Assembly (NCBI GenBank): GCA_030835085.1
Contig: JAUQWQ010000190.1
Span: 1-57,568 of the forward strand
Reading direction: 5' to 3'
Length of the DNA: 57,568 bases
From: Ignavibacteria bacterium
GTDB lineage: Bacteria; Bacteroidota; Ignavibacteria; Tepidaquicellales; OLB5
Position 1 is the stretch's first letter, and each line of letters opens with the position of its first letter. Position numbers and translations under genes: made by a program. Of the stretch, positions 43,833 to 52,374 are shown one piece after another. Under the pieces are notes generated by a model. That model was given only the letters and a program-made list of their open reading frames with translations, made no database searches and was not told where the DNA came from.

Positions 43833-44726
43833 ATGTACAGAATATTATTGTATTACAAATACGTAAAGATCGATAATCCGGAATTCTTTGCTGAAGAACA
43901 TCTGGGATATTGCCGTGACCTTGGATTACGCGGAAGGATATTAATTTCTCCCGAAGGCATTAACGGAACGTGCAGCGGTTCACAAAGCCAGACTGAAAAG
44001 TATATGGAACATATGAAGCTTGATGGCCGCTTCAAAGATCTATGGTTTAAAATAGATGAGACCCGCGGACATGTATTTAAAAAAATGCATGTAAGAGTCA
44101 AACAGGAGCTTGTTACATTCAGGCTGCCGGTGGACCTTGACCCGAATGTACTCAGCGGCAAACACCTTCAACCGAAAGAATGGCTTGAGCTCATGCAGCA
44201 GGATAATGTAATAATACTTGACGGCAGAACTGATTATGAGTTTGACCTGGGGCATTTTAAAAATGCCATCAGGCCGCCGGTAAGATCATTCCGTGAATTT
44301 CCGGAATGGGTTGAAAATGAATTCAAGCAGTTTAAAGATAAGAAAGTATTAACATACTGTACCGGGGGAGTAAGATGCGAGAAGCTTTCCGGCTACCTTC
44401 TGCAGCAGGGATTTAAAGATGTTTACCAGCTGAACGGAGGTATTGTGAATTATTCTCATGACCCTGATGTTAAAGGCAAGCTGTTTGAAGGCAAGTGTTA
44501 CGTATTTGATGAAAGAATATCAGTGCCCGTGAATTTTGCTGATGAGTATGTTATTACAGGCAAATGTCATCATTGCGGTACAGCTACCGATAGGTATGTA
44601 AATTGCGCGAATCTTGATTGCCACAAACAGCATTTTGAATGCGAAGTTTGTGAAGAAAAATGGGCACGTTCCTGCAGCGAAGAATGCATGCAGGCGCCAA
44701 GGCACGAACTGCTTCAAAACGTTTGA
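43833..44726 (+). CDS. trhO: TrhO, tRNA uridine-34 5-hydroxylase (rhodanese-type)
   Basis: TrhO (YceA/UPF0176) hydroxylates U34 of tRNA in an O2-dependent reaction. The 297-residue protein has the N-terminal domain with GLRGRILISPEGINGTCSG and KMHVRVKQELVTF. The rhodanese domain has DGRTDYEFDLGHFKNAI and the active loop YCTGGVRCEK (C176, C182). The tail carries many cysteines (CHHCG, CANLDCH, CEVCEEKW, CSEEC), a zinc-binding look. A 63-base gap leads to the next gene on the same strand. Confidence 0.94.
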   Translation: MYRILLYYKYVKIDNPEFFAEEHLGYCRDLGLRGRILISPEGINGTCSGSQSQTEKYMEHMKLDGRFKDLWFKIDETRGHVFKKMHVRVKQELVTFRLPVDLDPNVLSGKHLQPKEWLELMQQDNVIILDGRTDYEFDLGHFKNAIRPPVRSFREFPEWVENEFKQFKDKKVLTYCTGGVRCEKLSGYLLQQGFKDVYQLNGGIVNYSHDPDVKGKLFEGKCYVFDERISVPVNFADEYVITGKCHHCGTATDRYVNCANLDCHKQHFECEVCEEKWARSCSEECMQAPRHELLQNV

Positions 44727-44789
44727 ATATTTTCTGCAGTAAGGTATTAATTAAGCATTTTAATTTATGAACATTAAAAAGCTAAAGTT

Positions 44790-45467
44790 ATGTCACTGCT
44801 AAACAGATCAAGTCTTTATAAAACCGTGGATAATGTAAATGAAGCATTATTCTTCGGGAAAAATATATCTAAATCAGAAGCCCGGGAAATTGTTGGCTGG
44901 ATATCCACAAGGTATGATACTGAATACTCTTATAACCACAGTTACGGATTAACAGGTAAGGATATGAGATCGCCGGTACATACTTTTACCGGAGAAAGGC
45001 TGCTTTGCGCATCCATGAGGCATATAATGGCGGAAGAATCGGCAAGAATTGTCCTGCAGCTTTCGCAAATAGCCGGTTCCAAACCTGAGACACTGAAAAA
45101 AACAAATGAACGGTTCTACTTAATGCTCAAAGCTTCTGAAAATGCCGGCAAACCATTGGGTACTTTTTGCTGTGCTGCCTGTACTATAGGGCTCTGGCGT
45201 TATTTAAATGCAGGCGGACTACCAAAATATCAGGAACATATATCCAATGGACTTATGTCACTTCACAGTAACCGTGATGAATCAGGGAAATGGGGCAGAT
45301 TCCCGTTCTATTATACATTGCTTGCGCTTTCTGAAATTGACGATCCGCTGGCAACCAAAGAAATAAACTATGCTTTGCCCGGATGCGAAAGGGCTTTAAA
45401 AAGATTGAAACCTGAAAGTAAATTTTCAAAAAGGAAACGGGAGCTTTTATTGAGGCTTTTGAACTAA
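44790..45467 (+). CDS. Protein of unknown function, 225 residues
   Basis: I do not recognise it. The protein is soluble and helical, with no signal peptide or membrane helix. Notable segments are GWISTRYDTEYSYNHSYG, GERLLCASMRHIMAEESARI, GTFCCAACTIGLWRYLNAGG and GRFPFYYTLLALSEID. The last two resemble the packing of alpha-alpha toroid repeats, but that is weak. The C-terminus is strongly basic (KSKFSKRKRELLLRLL-like), which would suit nucleic-acid or membrane contact. The next gene starts 10 bases downstream, so the two are probably co-transcribed. Confidence 0.7.
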   Translation: MSLLNRSSLYKTVDNVNEALFFGKNISKSEAREIVGWISTRYDTEYSYNHSYGLTGKDMRSPVHTFTGERLLCASMRHIMAEESARIVLQLSQIAGSKPETLKKTNERFYLMLKASENAGKPLGTFCCAACTIGLWRYLNAGGLPKYQEHISNGLMSLHSNRDESGKWGRFPFYYTLLALSEIDDPLATKEINYALPGCERALKRLKPESKFSKRKRELLLRLLN

Positions 45468-45477
45468 ATTAATTATT

Positions 45478-45882
45478 ATGGATAGTGCGGGACTGTACTT
45501 GGCGGTTTTTATACCGCTTGTTATTATTATTTTGCTGGCCGTGTTCTTTTACAGGCTGTTTGCAAAGAATATGAATCGTGATGATGCAGAGAGACGGAAG
45601 TTGAAGGATCTTGAAGAGTTAAAGAAAAAAGCTGTGTTCCGCGAGGCCAGGATTATCAGTGTCAGACCCGAAGGGCAATCCAATACAAGTCCCGCAAACA
45701 GATTTGTCAATTTGAGATTTGAGATCAAAGATACCAGCGGCGAATATAAGATGTTTTCTGCAAGGTGGTATGTTGATACGTATTATTTATCACAGCTTCA
45801 GCCTGATATGAATATTCAGGTGAAAGTTTATAATGAATATATTTTCCCTTTAACAGAGAATTCCAGACTTATTACAGAATAA
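45478..45882 (+). CDS. Small membrane-anchored protein of unknown function
   Basis: The 134-residue protein has one N-terminal membrane helix (YLAVFIPLVIIILLAVFFYRLF). A short charged coiled segment (RDDAERRKLKDLEELKKKA) and a beta-rich domain follow (FREARIISVRPEG, FVNLRFEIKDTSGEYKMFSARWYVD, MNIQVKVYNEYIFPL). The C-terminal domain resembles small OB-like or DUF3592-like modules, but I cannot name it. It lies 10 bases after the previous unknown gene. Confidence 0.7.
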   Translation: MDSAGLYLAVFIPLVIIILLAVFFYRLFAKNMNRDDAERRKLKDLEELKKKAVFREARIISVRPEGQSNTSPANRFVNLRFEIKDTSGEYKMFSARWYVDTYYLSQLQPDMNIQVKVYNEYIFPLTENSRLITE

Positions 45883-45920
45883 TAATGTATTGATAAAACA
45901 ATTAAATACAAAAATAAATA

Positions 45921-45962
45921 TTGTTAACTTGTTGACAATCAATAAATGAACTATTATATTTG
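45921..45962 (+). promoter_or_regulatory. marR promoter with overlapping dyad operator
   Basis: TTGTTAAC-TT-GTTGACAA (45921-45938) is an 18-base inverted repeat with one mismatch. It overlaps the -33 TTG (45932-45934). TATATTTG (45955-45962) follows after 20 bases. The layout suggests self-repression by the MarR protein encoded next. The same half-site recurs before the rhodanese gene. Confidence 0.65.
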
Positions 45963-45966
45963 TAGC

Positions 45967-46389
45967 ATGAAAATAAAAGTAGAATACAATGTATCCGACC
46001 AGGCAGGCGGATTGCTGATGAAGACAGGTGATCATTTGTGGAGGGAGTGTGACAGGTTTTTATCCAAATGGGATTTGACCGTTGGCCATTACAACATACT
46101 CAGGATAATAAATGGTGCAGGTGAACCACTATCTCAGGTGGATATAAGCCGCCAATTGATTTCATCAAGAGCTAATGTAACCAAGCTTGTTGATAAACTT
46201 GAAGCATTAAGACTTGTTGAAAGAATTGCAGGAACAGACCGAAGAATAAACTTGATTAATATAACTGAAAAAGGATACCGGTTCCTGGAAGAAGTGATAC
46301 CGCAGGACATGAAGAACACGGAGAACATTATGTGTAACCTTACTATAAAAGAACAGGAAATACTTATAACTTTACTAAAGAAATTATAA
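45967..46389 (+). CDS. MarR-family transcriptional regulator
   Basis: The protein has about 140 residues. The winged helix is visible as YNILRIINGAGEPLSQVDISRQLISSRANVTKLVDKLEALRLVERI, and the wing as GTDRRINLINITEKGYRFLEEV. The ORF track starts at 45946, but that ATG lies upstream of the -7 promoter element. I use the ATG at 45967 (MKIKVEYNV), which would make the transcript nearly leaderless. The family usually binds palindromes over its own promoter and releases them on ligand or thiol oxidation. Linkage to a rhodanese suggests a sulfur signal, which is inference. Confidence 0.9.
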   Translation: MKIKVEYNVSDQAGGLLMKTGDHLWRECDRFLSKWDLTVGHYNILRIINGAGEPLSQVDISRQLISSRANVTKLVDKLEALRLVERIAGTDRRINLINITEKGYRFLEEVIPQDMKNTENIMCNLTIKEQEILITLLKKL

Positions 46390-46404
46390 AAAAATTTGCG
46401 CTAA

Positions 46405-46422
46405 TTGTTAACTAGTTAACTG
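46405..46422 (+). promoter_or_regulatory. MarR-type operator before the rhodanese gene
   Basis: GTTAACTAGTTAAC is a perfect 14-base palindrome, extended to TTGTTAAC-TA-GTTAACTG. Its half-site TTGTTAAC is identical to the one in the marR promoter. It lies between the marR stop and the rhodanese start. No clear TAnnTTTG was found here. Confidence 0.65.
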
Positions 46423-46468
46423 TTTATCAATAAACCATATTTCATAAATAAAAGAAAGGATTTAAACA

Positions 46469-46819
46469 ATGTCAGAATTAAAATTAATCACAACTGAAGA
46501 ATTGAAAGCAAAACTTGATTCAAAAGAGTACCTCAACTTCTGGAATGTACTCACTGATGAGTATTATAACGGTGAACTAATTCCGGGATCTATAAGAGTA
46601 TCCCTTGATGTAGTTGGCAAAACAGCAAAGTCACTGGAAATTCCTAAAGATAAAGAAATTATTGTTTACTGTGCTGGGCCAAGCTGTCCACAGAGTAAAA
46701 CTGCACAGGAAAAACTTAATGCACTCGGATATACAAATGTGCATACTTACGAAGGTGGTATTGAAGAATGGCGGAAAGCCGGTTACGCAATTGAAAAACA
46801 ATTTGCTGAAACTGCGTAA
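46469..46819 (+). CDS. Single-domain rhodanese (sulfurtransferase)
   Basis: The 116-residue protein is a lone rhodanese domain: FWNVLTDEYYNGELIPGSIRV, then the active loop VYCAGPSCPQSKTA (C68, with a second Cys at 73) and HTYEGGIEEWRKAGY at the C-terminus. Loops with two cysteines can handle persulfide or redox exchange. AAAGGA lies nine bases before the ATG. It follows the MarR gene by 79 bases, and a palindrome matching the marR operator lies between, so it is probably the regulator's main target. Confidence 0.92.
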   Translation: MSELKLITTEELKAKLDSKEYLNFWNVLTDEYYNGELIPGSIRVSLDVVGKTAKSLEIPKDKEIIVYCAGPSCPQSKTAQEKLNALGYTNVHTYEGGIEEWRKAGYAIEKQFAETA

Positions 46820-46829
46820 ATAATGTTTT

Positions 46830-46860
46830 AGGGATAGGGCAATGCTCTATCCCTGCCTTT
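46830..46860. terminator. Terminator after the rhodanese gene
   Basis: Stem AGGGATAGGGC / GCTCTATCCCT (11 bp with one G-T pair) and loop AAT, followed by GCCTTTTATTTTTA. It lies between the convergent rhodanese and BaiN-like genes. Confidence 0.75.
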
Positions 46861-46865
46861 TATTT

Positions 46866-48044
46866 TTATACATACTGCCCTGCTGCAAATCCGGATGCCC
46901 AAGCCCACTGGAAGTTATAACCTCCCAGCCAGCCGGTTACATCAACCACTTCGCCAATAAAATAAAGTCCGGGTACCTTTTTTGATTCCATAGTTTTACT
47001 TGATAGCTCATTGGTATCAACTCCCCCTTTTGTGACCTCAGCTTTGCCGAAACCTTCAGTGCCTTTAGGCACTAACTTCCACTCATGAAGCAGTTTCCCG
47101 ATCAGTTCAATGTCTTTGTCGGATAATCTATTCACTGGTTTGGTAGGAAAATTAAGTTCACACCACTGTTCCGCAAACCGTTTAGGGAAGAATTTGGCAA
47201 GTACATTTACAAGCTCAGTCTTATTAGGTTTATGTTCATTTATAACTGATACTAAATCTATTCCGGGCAGCAGATCGATTGTTATATCATCACCCTCATT
47301 CCAATAATTTGATATCTGCAGAATTGCCGGACCGCTTAATCCTTTATGTGTAAACAGAATATTTTCGCGGAAGCTGGCATTGTTACAGGTAACTATGGAA
47401 TCAATTGAGAGTCCCGATAACTCGCTGTATGATCCTTCGTTAAGCGTAAATGGTACCAGTCCCGGAACGGTTTTGGTTAATTTCAAACCGAATTGTTTTG
47501 CAAGTTTATATCCAAAATCGGTCGCGCCCATTTGGGGAATTGATATCCCGCCTGTGGCAATGACAAGAGATTCAGTACTAAACTCACCAAAATTGCTTAT
47601 AACACGAAACGCTGTATCGCTGTTTGAATTATTTATTTGTTCAACTTTATCAATGGTGCAGTTCACTTTTACCCCGACTCCCGCATCCTCACATTCTTTT
47701 TGCAGCATTTGAACTATCTCTTTTGCTGAGCCGTCACAAAAAAGCTGTCCCAGCTTTTTTTCGTGATACTTGATTCCGTGTTTTTCAACGAGTGATATAA
47801 AATCCTGCGGGGTATACCTTGCCAAAGCTGATTTCGAGAAATGAGGATTGTTTGAAATAAAATTTTCGGGTTTTACATCAAGATTAGTGAAATTACACCT
47901 GCCGCCGCCGGAAATAAGTATTTTCTTCCCGATCTTCTCGGCATGCTCAAGTACAAGGACTTTCCTGCCGCGGTTGCCGGCTTCGATTGCGCACATAAGT
48001 CCAGCTGCGCCCGCGCCGATAACGATGGTGTTAATATTTGTCAT
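46866..48044 (-). CDS. BaiN/HI0933-family FAD-dependent oxidoreductase
   Basis: The 392-residue flavoprotein has the dinucleotide-binding motif VIGAGAAGLMCAIEAG, the family signature KILISGGGRCNFTN and VIATGGISIPQMGATDFGY. The C-terminal FAD contact is YFIGEVVDVTGWLGGYNFQWAWASG. These are the HI0933/YhiN marks. Enzymes in this family reduce C=C bonds in steroids in some gut bacteria, but the usual substrate is unknown. The ATG directly follows the stop of the next upstream gene (48045-49508), so the two are probably co-transcribed. Confidence 0.9.
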   Translation of the reverse strand: MTNINTIVIGAGAAGLMCAIEAGNRGRKVLVLEHAEKIGKKILISGGGRCNFTNLDVKPENFISNNPHFSKSALARYTPQDFISLVEKHGIKYHEKKLGQLFCDGSAKEIVQMLQKECEDAGVGVKVNCTIDKVEQINNSNSDTAFRVISNFGEFSTESLVIATGGISIPQMGATDFGYKLAKQFGLKLTKTVPGLVPFTLNEGSYSELSGLSIDSIVTCNNASFRENILFTHKGLSGPAILQISNYWNEGDDITIDLLPGIDLVSVINEHKPNKTELVNVLAKFFPKRFAEQWCELNFPTKPVNRLSDKDIELIGKLLHEWKLVPKGTEGFGKAEVTKGGVDTNELSSKTMESKKVPGLYFIGEVVDVTGWLGGYNFQWAWASGFAAGQYV

Positions 48045-49508
48045 TTATCTGAATGTTCCATCTATTATGAAACCATTGCTTTGAAAATCATCACCAAATA
48101 ATTCTGTTGATAAAAAAAATGTATAAAATCCTTCTTTAAAGGGAATAGATATTGGATTTACAGAAAGTCCACTATTATATGAATAAATTAATTCATCGTT
48201 AAACAAATTATAAACATTAATATACTCCTTTTCTACAACTATACAATAATTGTAACCTGTGTAATTTTCCAGATCATAAATTTCTTTATACTTTCGGCTG
48301 AAATATTCTTTATTCGTTTTAATTTCAACAAATCCCACTTTATACTTACCAGTTACAAAGAACTTAATATAATCGTCTGCAAAAGCAAAAATGCCATTTA
48401 TTTCTCTTAATGATAATATTGGTTTAATTGTATCATTCGCATTTACATACATTAAAGAATCTTTTTCGTAATTTTTGAGAAATTTCACAAATTTAATCTG
48501 TGAAGGTATAACAATAGTGCCCAGTGTAAATTTTTTCACATATTCCAAATCACCATTCACTTTTTTATACAACTCCAGATACTTCTCTCCGCCAAGCTCA
48601 CTCAATAAAAATGAATTGTACAATCCCGCTACAGCATAGCTCATGCTTGCGTCATTGTTATAAAATCCTTCGTTTGTTAATATTGAATCGTATGTCAGTA
48701 TACTTGATTTTTCAAGGTAATAGCCCAGATCAGTCAGAACCCTCGGAGCCATTCCGCCCCTGCCCCCTACGGCGACAGCAAATCCTTCCATGAAGAATGG
48801 GAGCGTGTACAGACCCAGCTTTTTGAGTTTGTAGTTGATAAGTAAGTGAGCGACTTCATGAAAATGAGTCTGGTATGATGTTACGACTTCATCGCTCCCA
48901 AGCATTGCCATCCCTTTTGCTTTAAAGCCGGTGATTTTTTCTACACTGGCTTCATCTTTACAAAAAACGTAACCGATCTTTTCTCTTTCAAGTATGCGCT
49001 TCTCTGATATGGTAAAGCCAAGAGTATCGGCAATCATTTCCACAAAATCGTCAAGTCTTTTTATGCAGTAATCATTAAAATACTTCGGCTCTTCAATCAG
49101 GAAAGCAAAATATTTGCTTTCCTTCTTTTCCCAAAGCCTTGGATAGAATGAACTATTTGTAACAAATCCATTATCAAAGTAATACTTAAGTGAATAATTT
49201 GCTGCCGGTACATTGAATGTTACTTCGGTATAAGTATCTGCAAGGGGCTGTTCTTTGATCTCATATTTATATTTACCGCTGGTGATGCCTGATTTAATTT
49301 CAACGGGCAATTCATACGCGATAAGGATTTTATTTTCTACACCGGTATACTCAATACCAAGCCTGCCGCTGTATTTAAGCTCATCTTTATTTATATAATC
49401 ACTTATCTCAGCTTTATCATAAATCAATGCATCAAAAAACTTTTCCGGAATTGTTTGAGAAAATATTGAAGGGACTAAGAAAAACAATATTAAAAAGAAT
49501 CTGGACAT
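48045..49508 (-). CDS. Exported protein with gluzincin-like HExxH motif, probable metallopeptidase
   Basis: The 487-residue protein has a signal peptide (SRFFLILFFLVPSIFSQ). At about residue 217 it has HEVAHLLINYKLKKLG, and 20 residues beyond the last His comes FMEGFAVAVGG. The spacing HExxH-x19-E fits gluzincin or peptidase-MA-like proteases, with E241 the third ligand. The regions before (residues 20-130) and after (330-487) are beta-rich and not recognised. There is no T9SS domain. It may be periplasmic or outer-membrane associated. Confidence 0.72.
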   Translation of the reverse strand: MSRFFLILFFLVPSIFSQTIPEKFFDALIYDKAEISDYINKDELKYSGRLGIEYTGVENKILIAYELPVEIKSGITSGKYKYEIKEQPLADTYTEVTFNVPAANYSLKYYFDNGFVTNSSFYPRLWEKKESKYFAFLIEEPKYFNDYCIKRLDDFVEMIADTLGFTISEKRILEREKIGYVFCKDEASVEKITGFKAKGMAMLGSDEVVTSYQTHFHEVAHLLINYKLKKLGLYTLPFFMEGFAVAVGGRGGMAPRVLTDLGYYLEKSSILTYDSILTNEGFYNNDASMSYAVAGLYNSFLLSELGGEKYLELYKKVNGDLEYVKKFTLGTIVIPSQIKFVKFLKNYEKDSLMYVNANDTIKPILSLREINGIFAFADDYIKFFVTGKYKVGFVEIKTNKEYFSRKYKEIYDLENYTGYNYCIVVEKEYINVYNLFNDELIYSYNSGLSVNPISIPFKEGFYTFFLSTELFGDDFQSNGFIIDGTFR

Positions 49509-49656
49509 TGTTTTGTTTTTTGTTGTTTAACCCTTCCACGAAATTAGTTTTTATGAAGATAATATATTGTTTACTTAAATTTACCGAAATCAATCATCGG
49601 TTTTTTATTCGTGGTACGAGGGATTCCAATTGGTAGTACAAGGAAAATTAAATACA

Positions 49657-49690
49657 TATTTTGACATTTGGATTTTGACATTTGGTATTT
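49657..49690. repeat. Short tandem repeat ATTTTGACATTTGG
   Basis: Two adjacent copies of a 14-base unit (TATTTTGACATTTGG then ATTTTGACATTTGG), followed by a partial TATTTTG. It lies just beyond the YifB stop, in the 187-base gap, where nothing else is recognisable. Confidence 0.7.
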
Positions 49691-49695
49691 TGCCT

Positions 49696-51237
49696 CTATC
49701 CCATCCACATGGTTCTATCCAGCGAACGGTACTGAATAGCTTCGCTGATATGCGCAGAATTAATATTTTCATCACCATTCAGGTCAGCAATTGTGCGGGC
49801 AACCTTCAATATCCGGTCATATGCGCGCGCTGATAGTCCGAGTTTAGTTATTGCCATTTTCATCAGTTCTTCGCTGGCAGTATCTATTTTACAATACTCC
49901 CTGATATCCTTGGATTGCATATCTGCATTGCAGAAAATATGTTTCTTATCTTTAAATCTCCTTATCTGGAAATCACGGGCTTTAATCACACGCTGCCTGA
50001 TATCTACTGATGGCTCTCCGGCAGTTGTTGAAGAAAGCTCTTTATATTTCACTGACTGAACCTGGATATGTATATCAATTCTATCTAACAGCGGACCCGA
50101 TATTTTGGACATATATCTTTGTATCTGCTGCGGCTGGCACTGGCAATCCTGGTTCGGGTTGCCGTAATTGCCGCAGGGGCAGGGATTCATTGCCGATGCG
50201 AGCATAAAATTACACGGGTAGTCTACTGTAACCTTCGATCTTGATATCGTTACCCTTCCGTCCTCAAGCGGCTGGCGCATAACTTCAAGCACATTTTTTT
50301 TGAATTCAGGAAGCTCATCAAGGAATAACACACCATGATGCGCGAAAGAAATTTCTCCCGGCTTCGCTGCGGGTCCCCCGCCGACAAGCGCAACATCACT
50401 TATAGTATGATGCGGTGAGCGGTACGGCCTGATGGAAACAAGAGCAGTATTTGAAGGAAGTAATCCTGCAACAGAATGTATCTTGGTGGTTTCAAGGGCT
50501 TCATCAAACGTCATAGGTGGTAATATTGTGGGAATACGTTTTGCCAGCATTGTCTTTCCTGAGCCGGGAGGTCCGACCATAATAATATTATGCCCCCCTG
50601 CTGCAGCTACTTCAAGGGCACGTTTAACTTCATGCTGACCCTTTACATCGGCAAAATCAACAATACTTTTCTGGTCAACATTAAATATTTCTTTCAGGTC
50701 AACTTTAAATGGCTCCAAACCGCCGCCGTTATTCAGAAACTCAACAACTTCCTGCAATGAACCAAGCGGGAAAACATCAATACCATCAACCATAGCGGCT
50801 TCTTTGGCATTCTCTTCGGGTACTATTAATCCTTTTATTCCCTGCTTTCGTGCTTCTATTGCTATTGGGAGTACTCCCCTTACCGGTCTGAGTTTTCCAT
50901 CCAGTGATAGCTCACCCACAAAAATATGATCTGCGAACATATCGGGTTTTATCTGGTCAGCTTCGCAAATCACGCCAAGCGCAATAGGCAGGTCAAACCC
51001 GCTGCCTTCTTTCCTGATATCAGCTGGTGCGAGATTAATTGTTATTCTTCTGTTGGGGGTGTAGTATCCTGAGTTCTTTATCGCGGCAACTACTCTTTCC
51101 GATGCTTCGGAAACGGCTTTATCCGGTAAGCCAACAATAATGAACCTTGAAGGAACCTGTGTGGAAAAATGAGTTTCAACCTTAACAACAAATGCATTTA
51201 CTCCAACAGTAACCGCTGTTAATACAGGTGATATCAT
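49696..51237 (-). CDS. comM: YifB/ComM-family Mg-chelatase-like AAA+ ATPase
   Basis: The 513-residue protein has an N-terminal Lon-like domain (VKVETHFSTQVPSRFIIVGLPDKAVSEASERV). An AAA+ domain follows with Walker A GPPGSGKTM and Walker B GVLFLDELPEF. A cysteine cluster is in ASAMNPCPCGNYGNP, with a second in NQDCQC. The C-terminal domain ends with IADLNGDENINSAHISEAIQYRSLDR. ComM is a hexameric branch-migration helicase that aids natural transformation. No com genes lie nearby. I see all ATPase motifs intact. Confidence 0.93.
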   Translation of the reverse strand: MISPVLTAVTVGVNAFVVKVETHFSTQVPSRFIIVGLPDKAVSEASERVVAAIKNSGYYTPNRRITINLAPADIRKEGSGFDLPIALGVICEADQIKPDMFADHIFVGELSLDGKLRPVRGVLPIAIEARKQGIKGLIVPEENAKEAAMVDGIDVFPLGSLQEVVEFLNNGGGLEPFKVDLKEIFNVDQKSIVDFADVKGQHEVKRALEVAAAGGHNIIMVGPPGSGKTMLAKRIPTILPPMTFDEALETTKIHSVAGLLPSNTALVSIRPYRSPHHTISDVALVGGGPAAKPGEISFAHHGVLFLDELPEFKKNVLEVMRQPLEDGRVTISRSKVTVDYPCNFMLASAMNPCPCGNYGNPNQDCQCQPQQIQRYMSKISGPLLDRIDIHIQVQSVKYKELSSTTAGEPSVDIRQRVIKARDFQIRRFKDKKHIFCNADMQSKDIREYCKIDTASEELMKMAITKLGLSARAYDRILKVARTIADLNGDENINSAHISEAIQYRSLDRTMWMG

Positions 51238-51271
51238 AATTTTTAATTAAGCCATAAAGGCATATAATGTT

Positions 51272-52348
51272 TTAAAAGATCTTTTGTTGTCTCAGCTCTT
51301 TTATATCGCTTTCGTTTAGTTTCGCTTCAAGTATAACAGTGTTATCAAAAACTTCCGTTTCAACTTTATCAAGCAGCTTTATTGCTGCAGGCGGCTTTTT
51401 GCCGCTTAGCGTTGTGGATAGCTTTGCAAGCGCTATTACTGCTTCCATGCGGTTCTTAAGCTCGGTAGCTGAATTATTATCCTCACACTGGTTTTGCATA
51501 ATTATCTCAATATCATCGGTCATCTTCAGCGAAAACGCAACGGAGTTTATCTTTTTATAAATTGAAAAAAGTTCGTTCATGTTTTCGTTTTGCGTAGTAT
51601 CGCTCAGGCTCAAAGAATCAGCCGGCTCACCGCCCGGCAGAACGCTGCTTTTCTTTTTATTCATGTCAGAAAAATTCTCAAAGATGCCGCGAATGAACAA
51701 TTTCTGGTTTGAAATCATCCAGAGGTTATCTTTATGCTTGATCTGTTCAATTTCCTTCAAAAGATTGAAGTTAGTTAAAAGTCCCGCAGTAGATGTATCG
51801 CTAACAGTGAAAGTATTTTCGATCTGCTTAAGATAATTGCTTGCGCAAAGGGTAAAGTCATCTTTAAAATAGAAATTCAGGTTCGCATCAACCTGTTTGT
51901 ATACGGTAATCCCGTTTGGATAATCTATTTTTGTGTAAAGTGTATCAGCGGTAACATAATCATTAACCCGTTTGCGGTCAAACGTACCTTTAACAACAAT
52001 AACATTATCGCCTATCCATGAATTGGAAAAATACATCTCATCAATTCCGTTGGAAATACTTACGCCCGCAGCCTGGTTAATGAGGTTCAAAAAACCGCCA
52101 AAGTTGCGCTCTGCACTGAAAACAGAATCCGAAAGGAACTGCTCCCAAAACTTTGTATCGCGCATCTTCTTGAAATTGAAGTACATCACAAACTGGGGAT
52201 CAGTTTGCAGCAAAGCAAGATTTTGTTTAACAGTAAGCGGCAAAGGGTCAGGGTCAAGTTTCTTTCCGCAATTAACAATGAACAATGAGCAATTAACAAT
52301 AATTACAAAGTAAGCAATACTCCTAAACAGACGCTTTTTATTGTTCAT
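51272..52348 (-). CDS. Probable lipoprotein of unknown function
   Basis: The 358-residue protein has a hydrophobic N-terminus and a possible lipobox in SLFIVNCGKK. Asn at -1 is atypical, so lipidation is uncertain. The remainder has no known motif; it contains FVMYFNFKKMRDTKFWEQFL and repeats of acidic/hydroxyl residues, somewhat like the DUF3352 group of substrate-less lipoproteins. Both the start codon and the segment IVNCSLFIVNC are encoded by two inverted copies of an AACAATGA-type repeat, so its signal peptide may have arisen from repeat DNA. It lies 34 bases upstream of comM on the same strand. Confidence 0.72.
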   Translation of the reverse strand: MNNKKRLFRSIAYFVIIVNCSLFIVNCGKKLDPDPLPLTVKQNLALLQTDPQFVMYFNFKKMRDTKFWEQFLSDSVFSAERNFGGFLNLINQAAGVSISNGIDEMYFSNSWIGDNVIVVKGTFDRKRVNDYVTADTLYTKIDYPNGITVYKQVDANLNFYFKDDFTLCASNYLKQIENTFTVSDTSTAGLLTNFNLLKEIEQIKHKDNLWMISNQKLFIRGIFENFSDMNKKKSSVLPGGEPADSLSLSDTTQNENMNELFSIYKKINSVAFSLKMTDDIEIIMQNQCEDNNSATELKNRMEAVIALAKLSTTLSGKKPPAAIKLLDKVETEVFDNTVILEAKLNESDIKELRQQKIF

Positions 52349-52369
52349 TGATAATTGCCAATTGTAATT
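52269..52369. repeat. Inverted pair of AACAATGA/CAATTAAC-type repeats around the lipoprotein start
   Basis: Copy 1 (52269-52306) reads CAATTAACAATGAACAATGA and onward. Copy 2 (52338-52369) is its inverted relative, TTATTGTTCATTGATAATTG and onward. The lipoprotein start codon lies in copy 2 and its signal peptide core in copy 1. Such microrepeats are usually intergenic. Confidence 0.6.
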
Positions 52370-52374
52370 TGATA

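Noticed and set aside
49605-49640. GGTACGAGG / GGTAGTACAAGG near-repeat as an insertion footprint
   Set aside because: The two parts differ at several bases and have no flanking target duplication.
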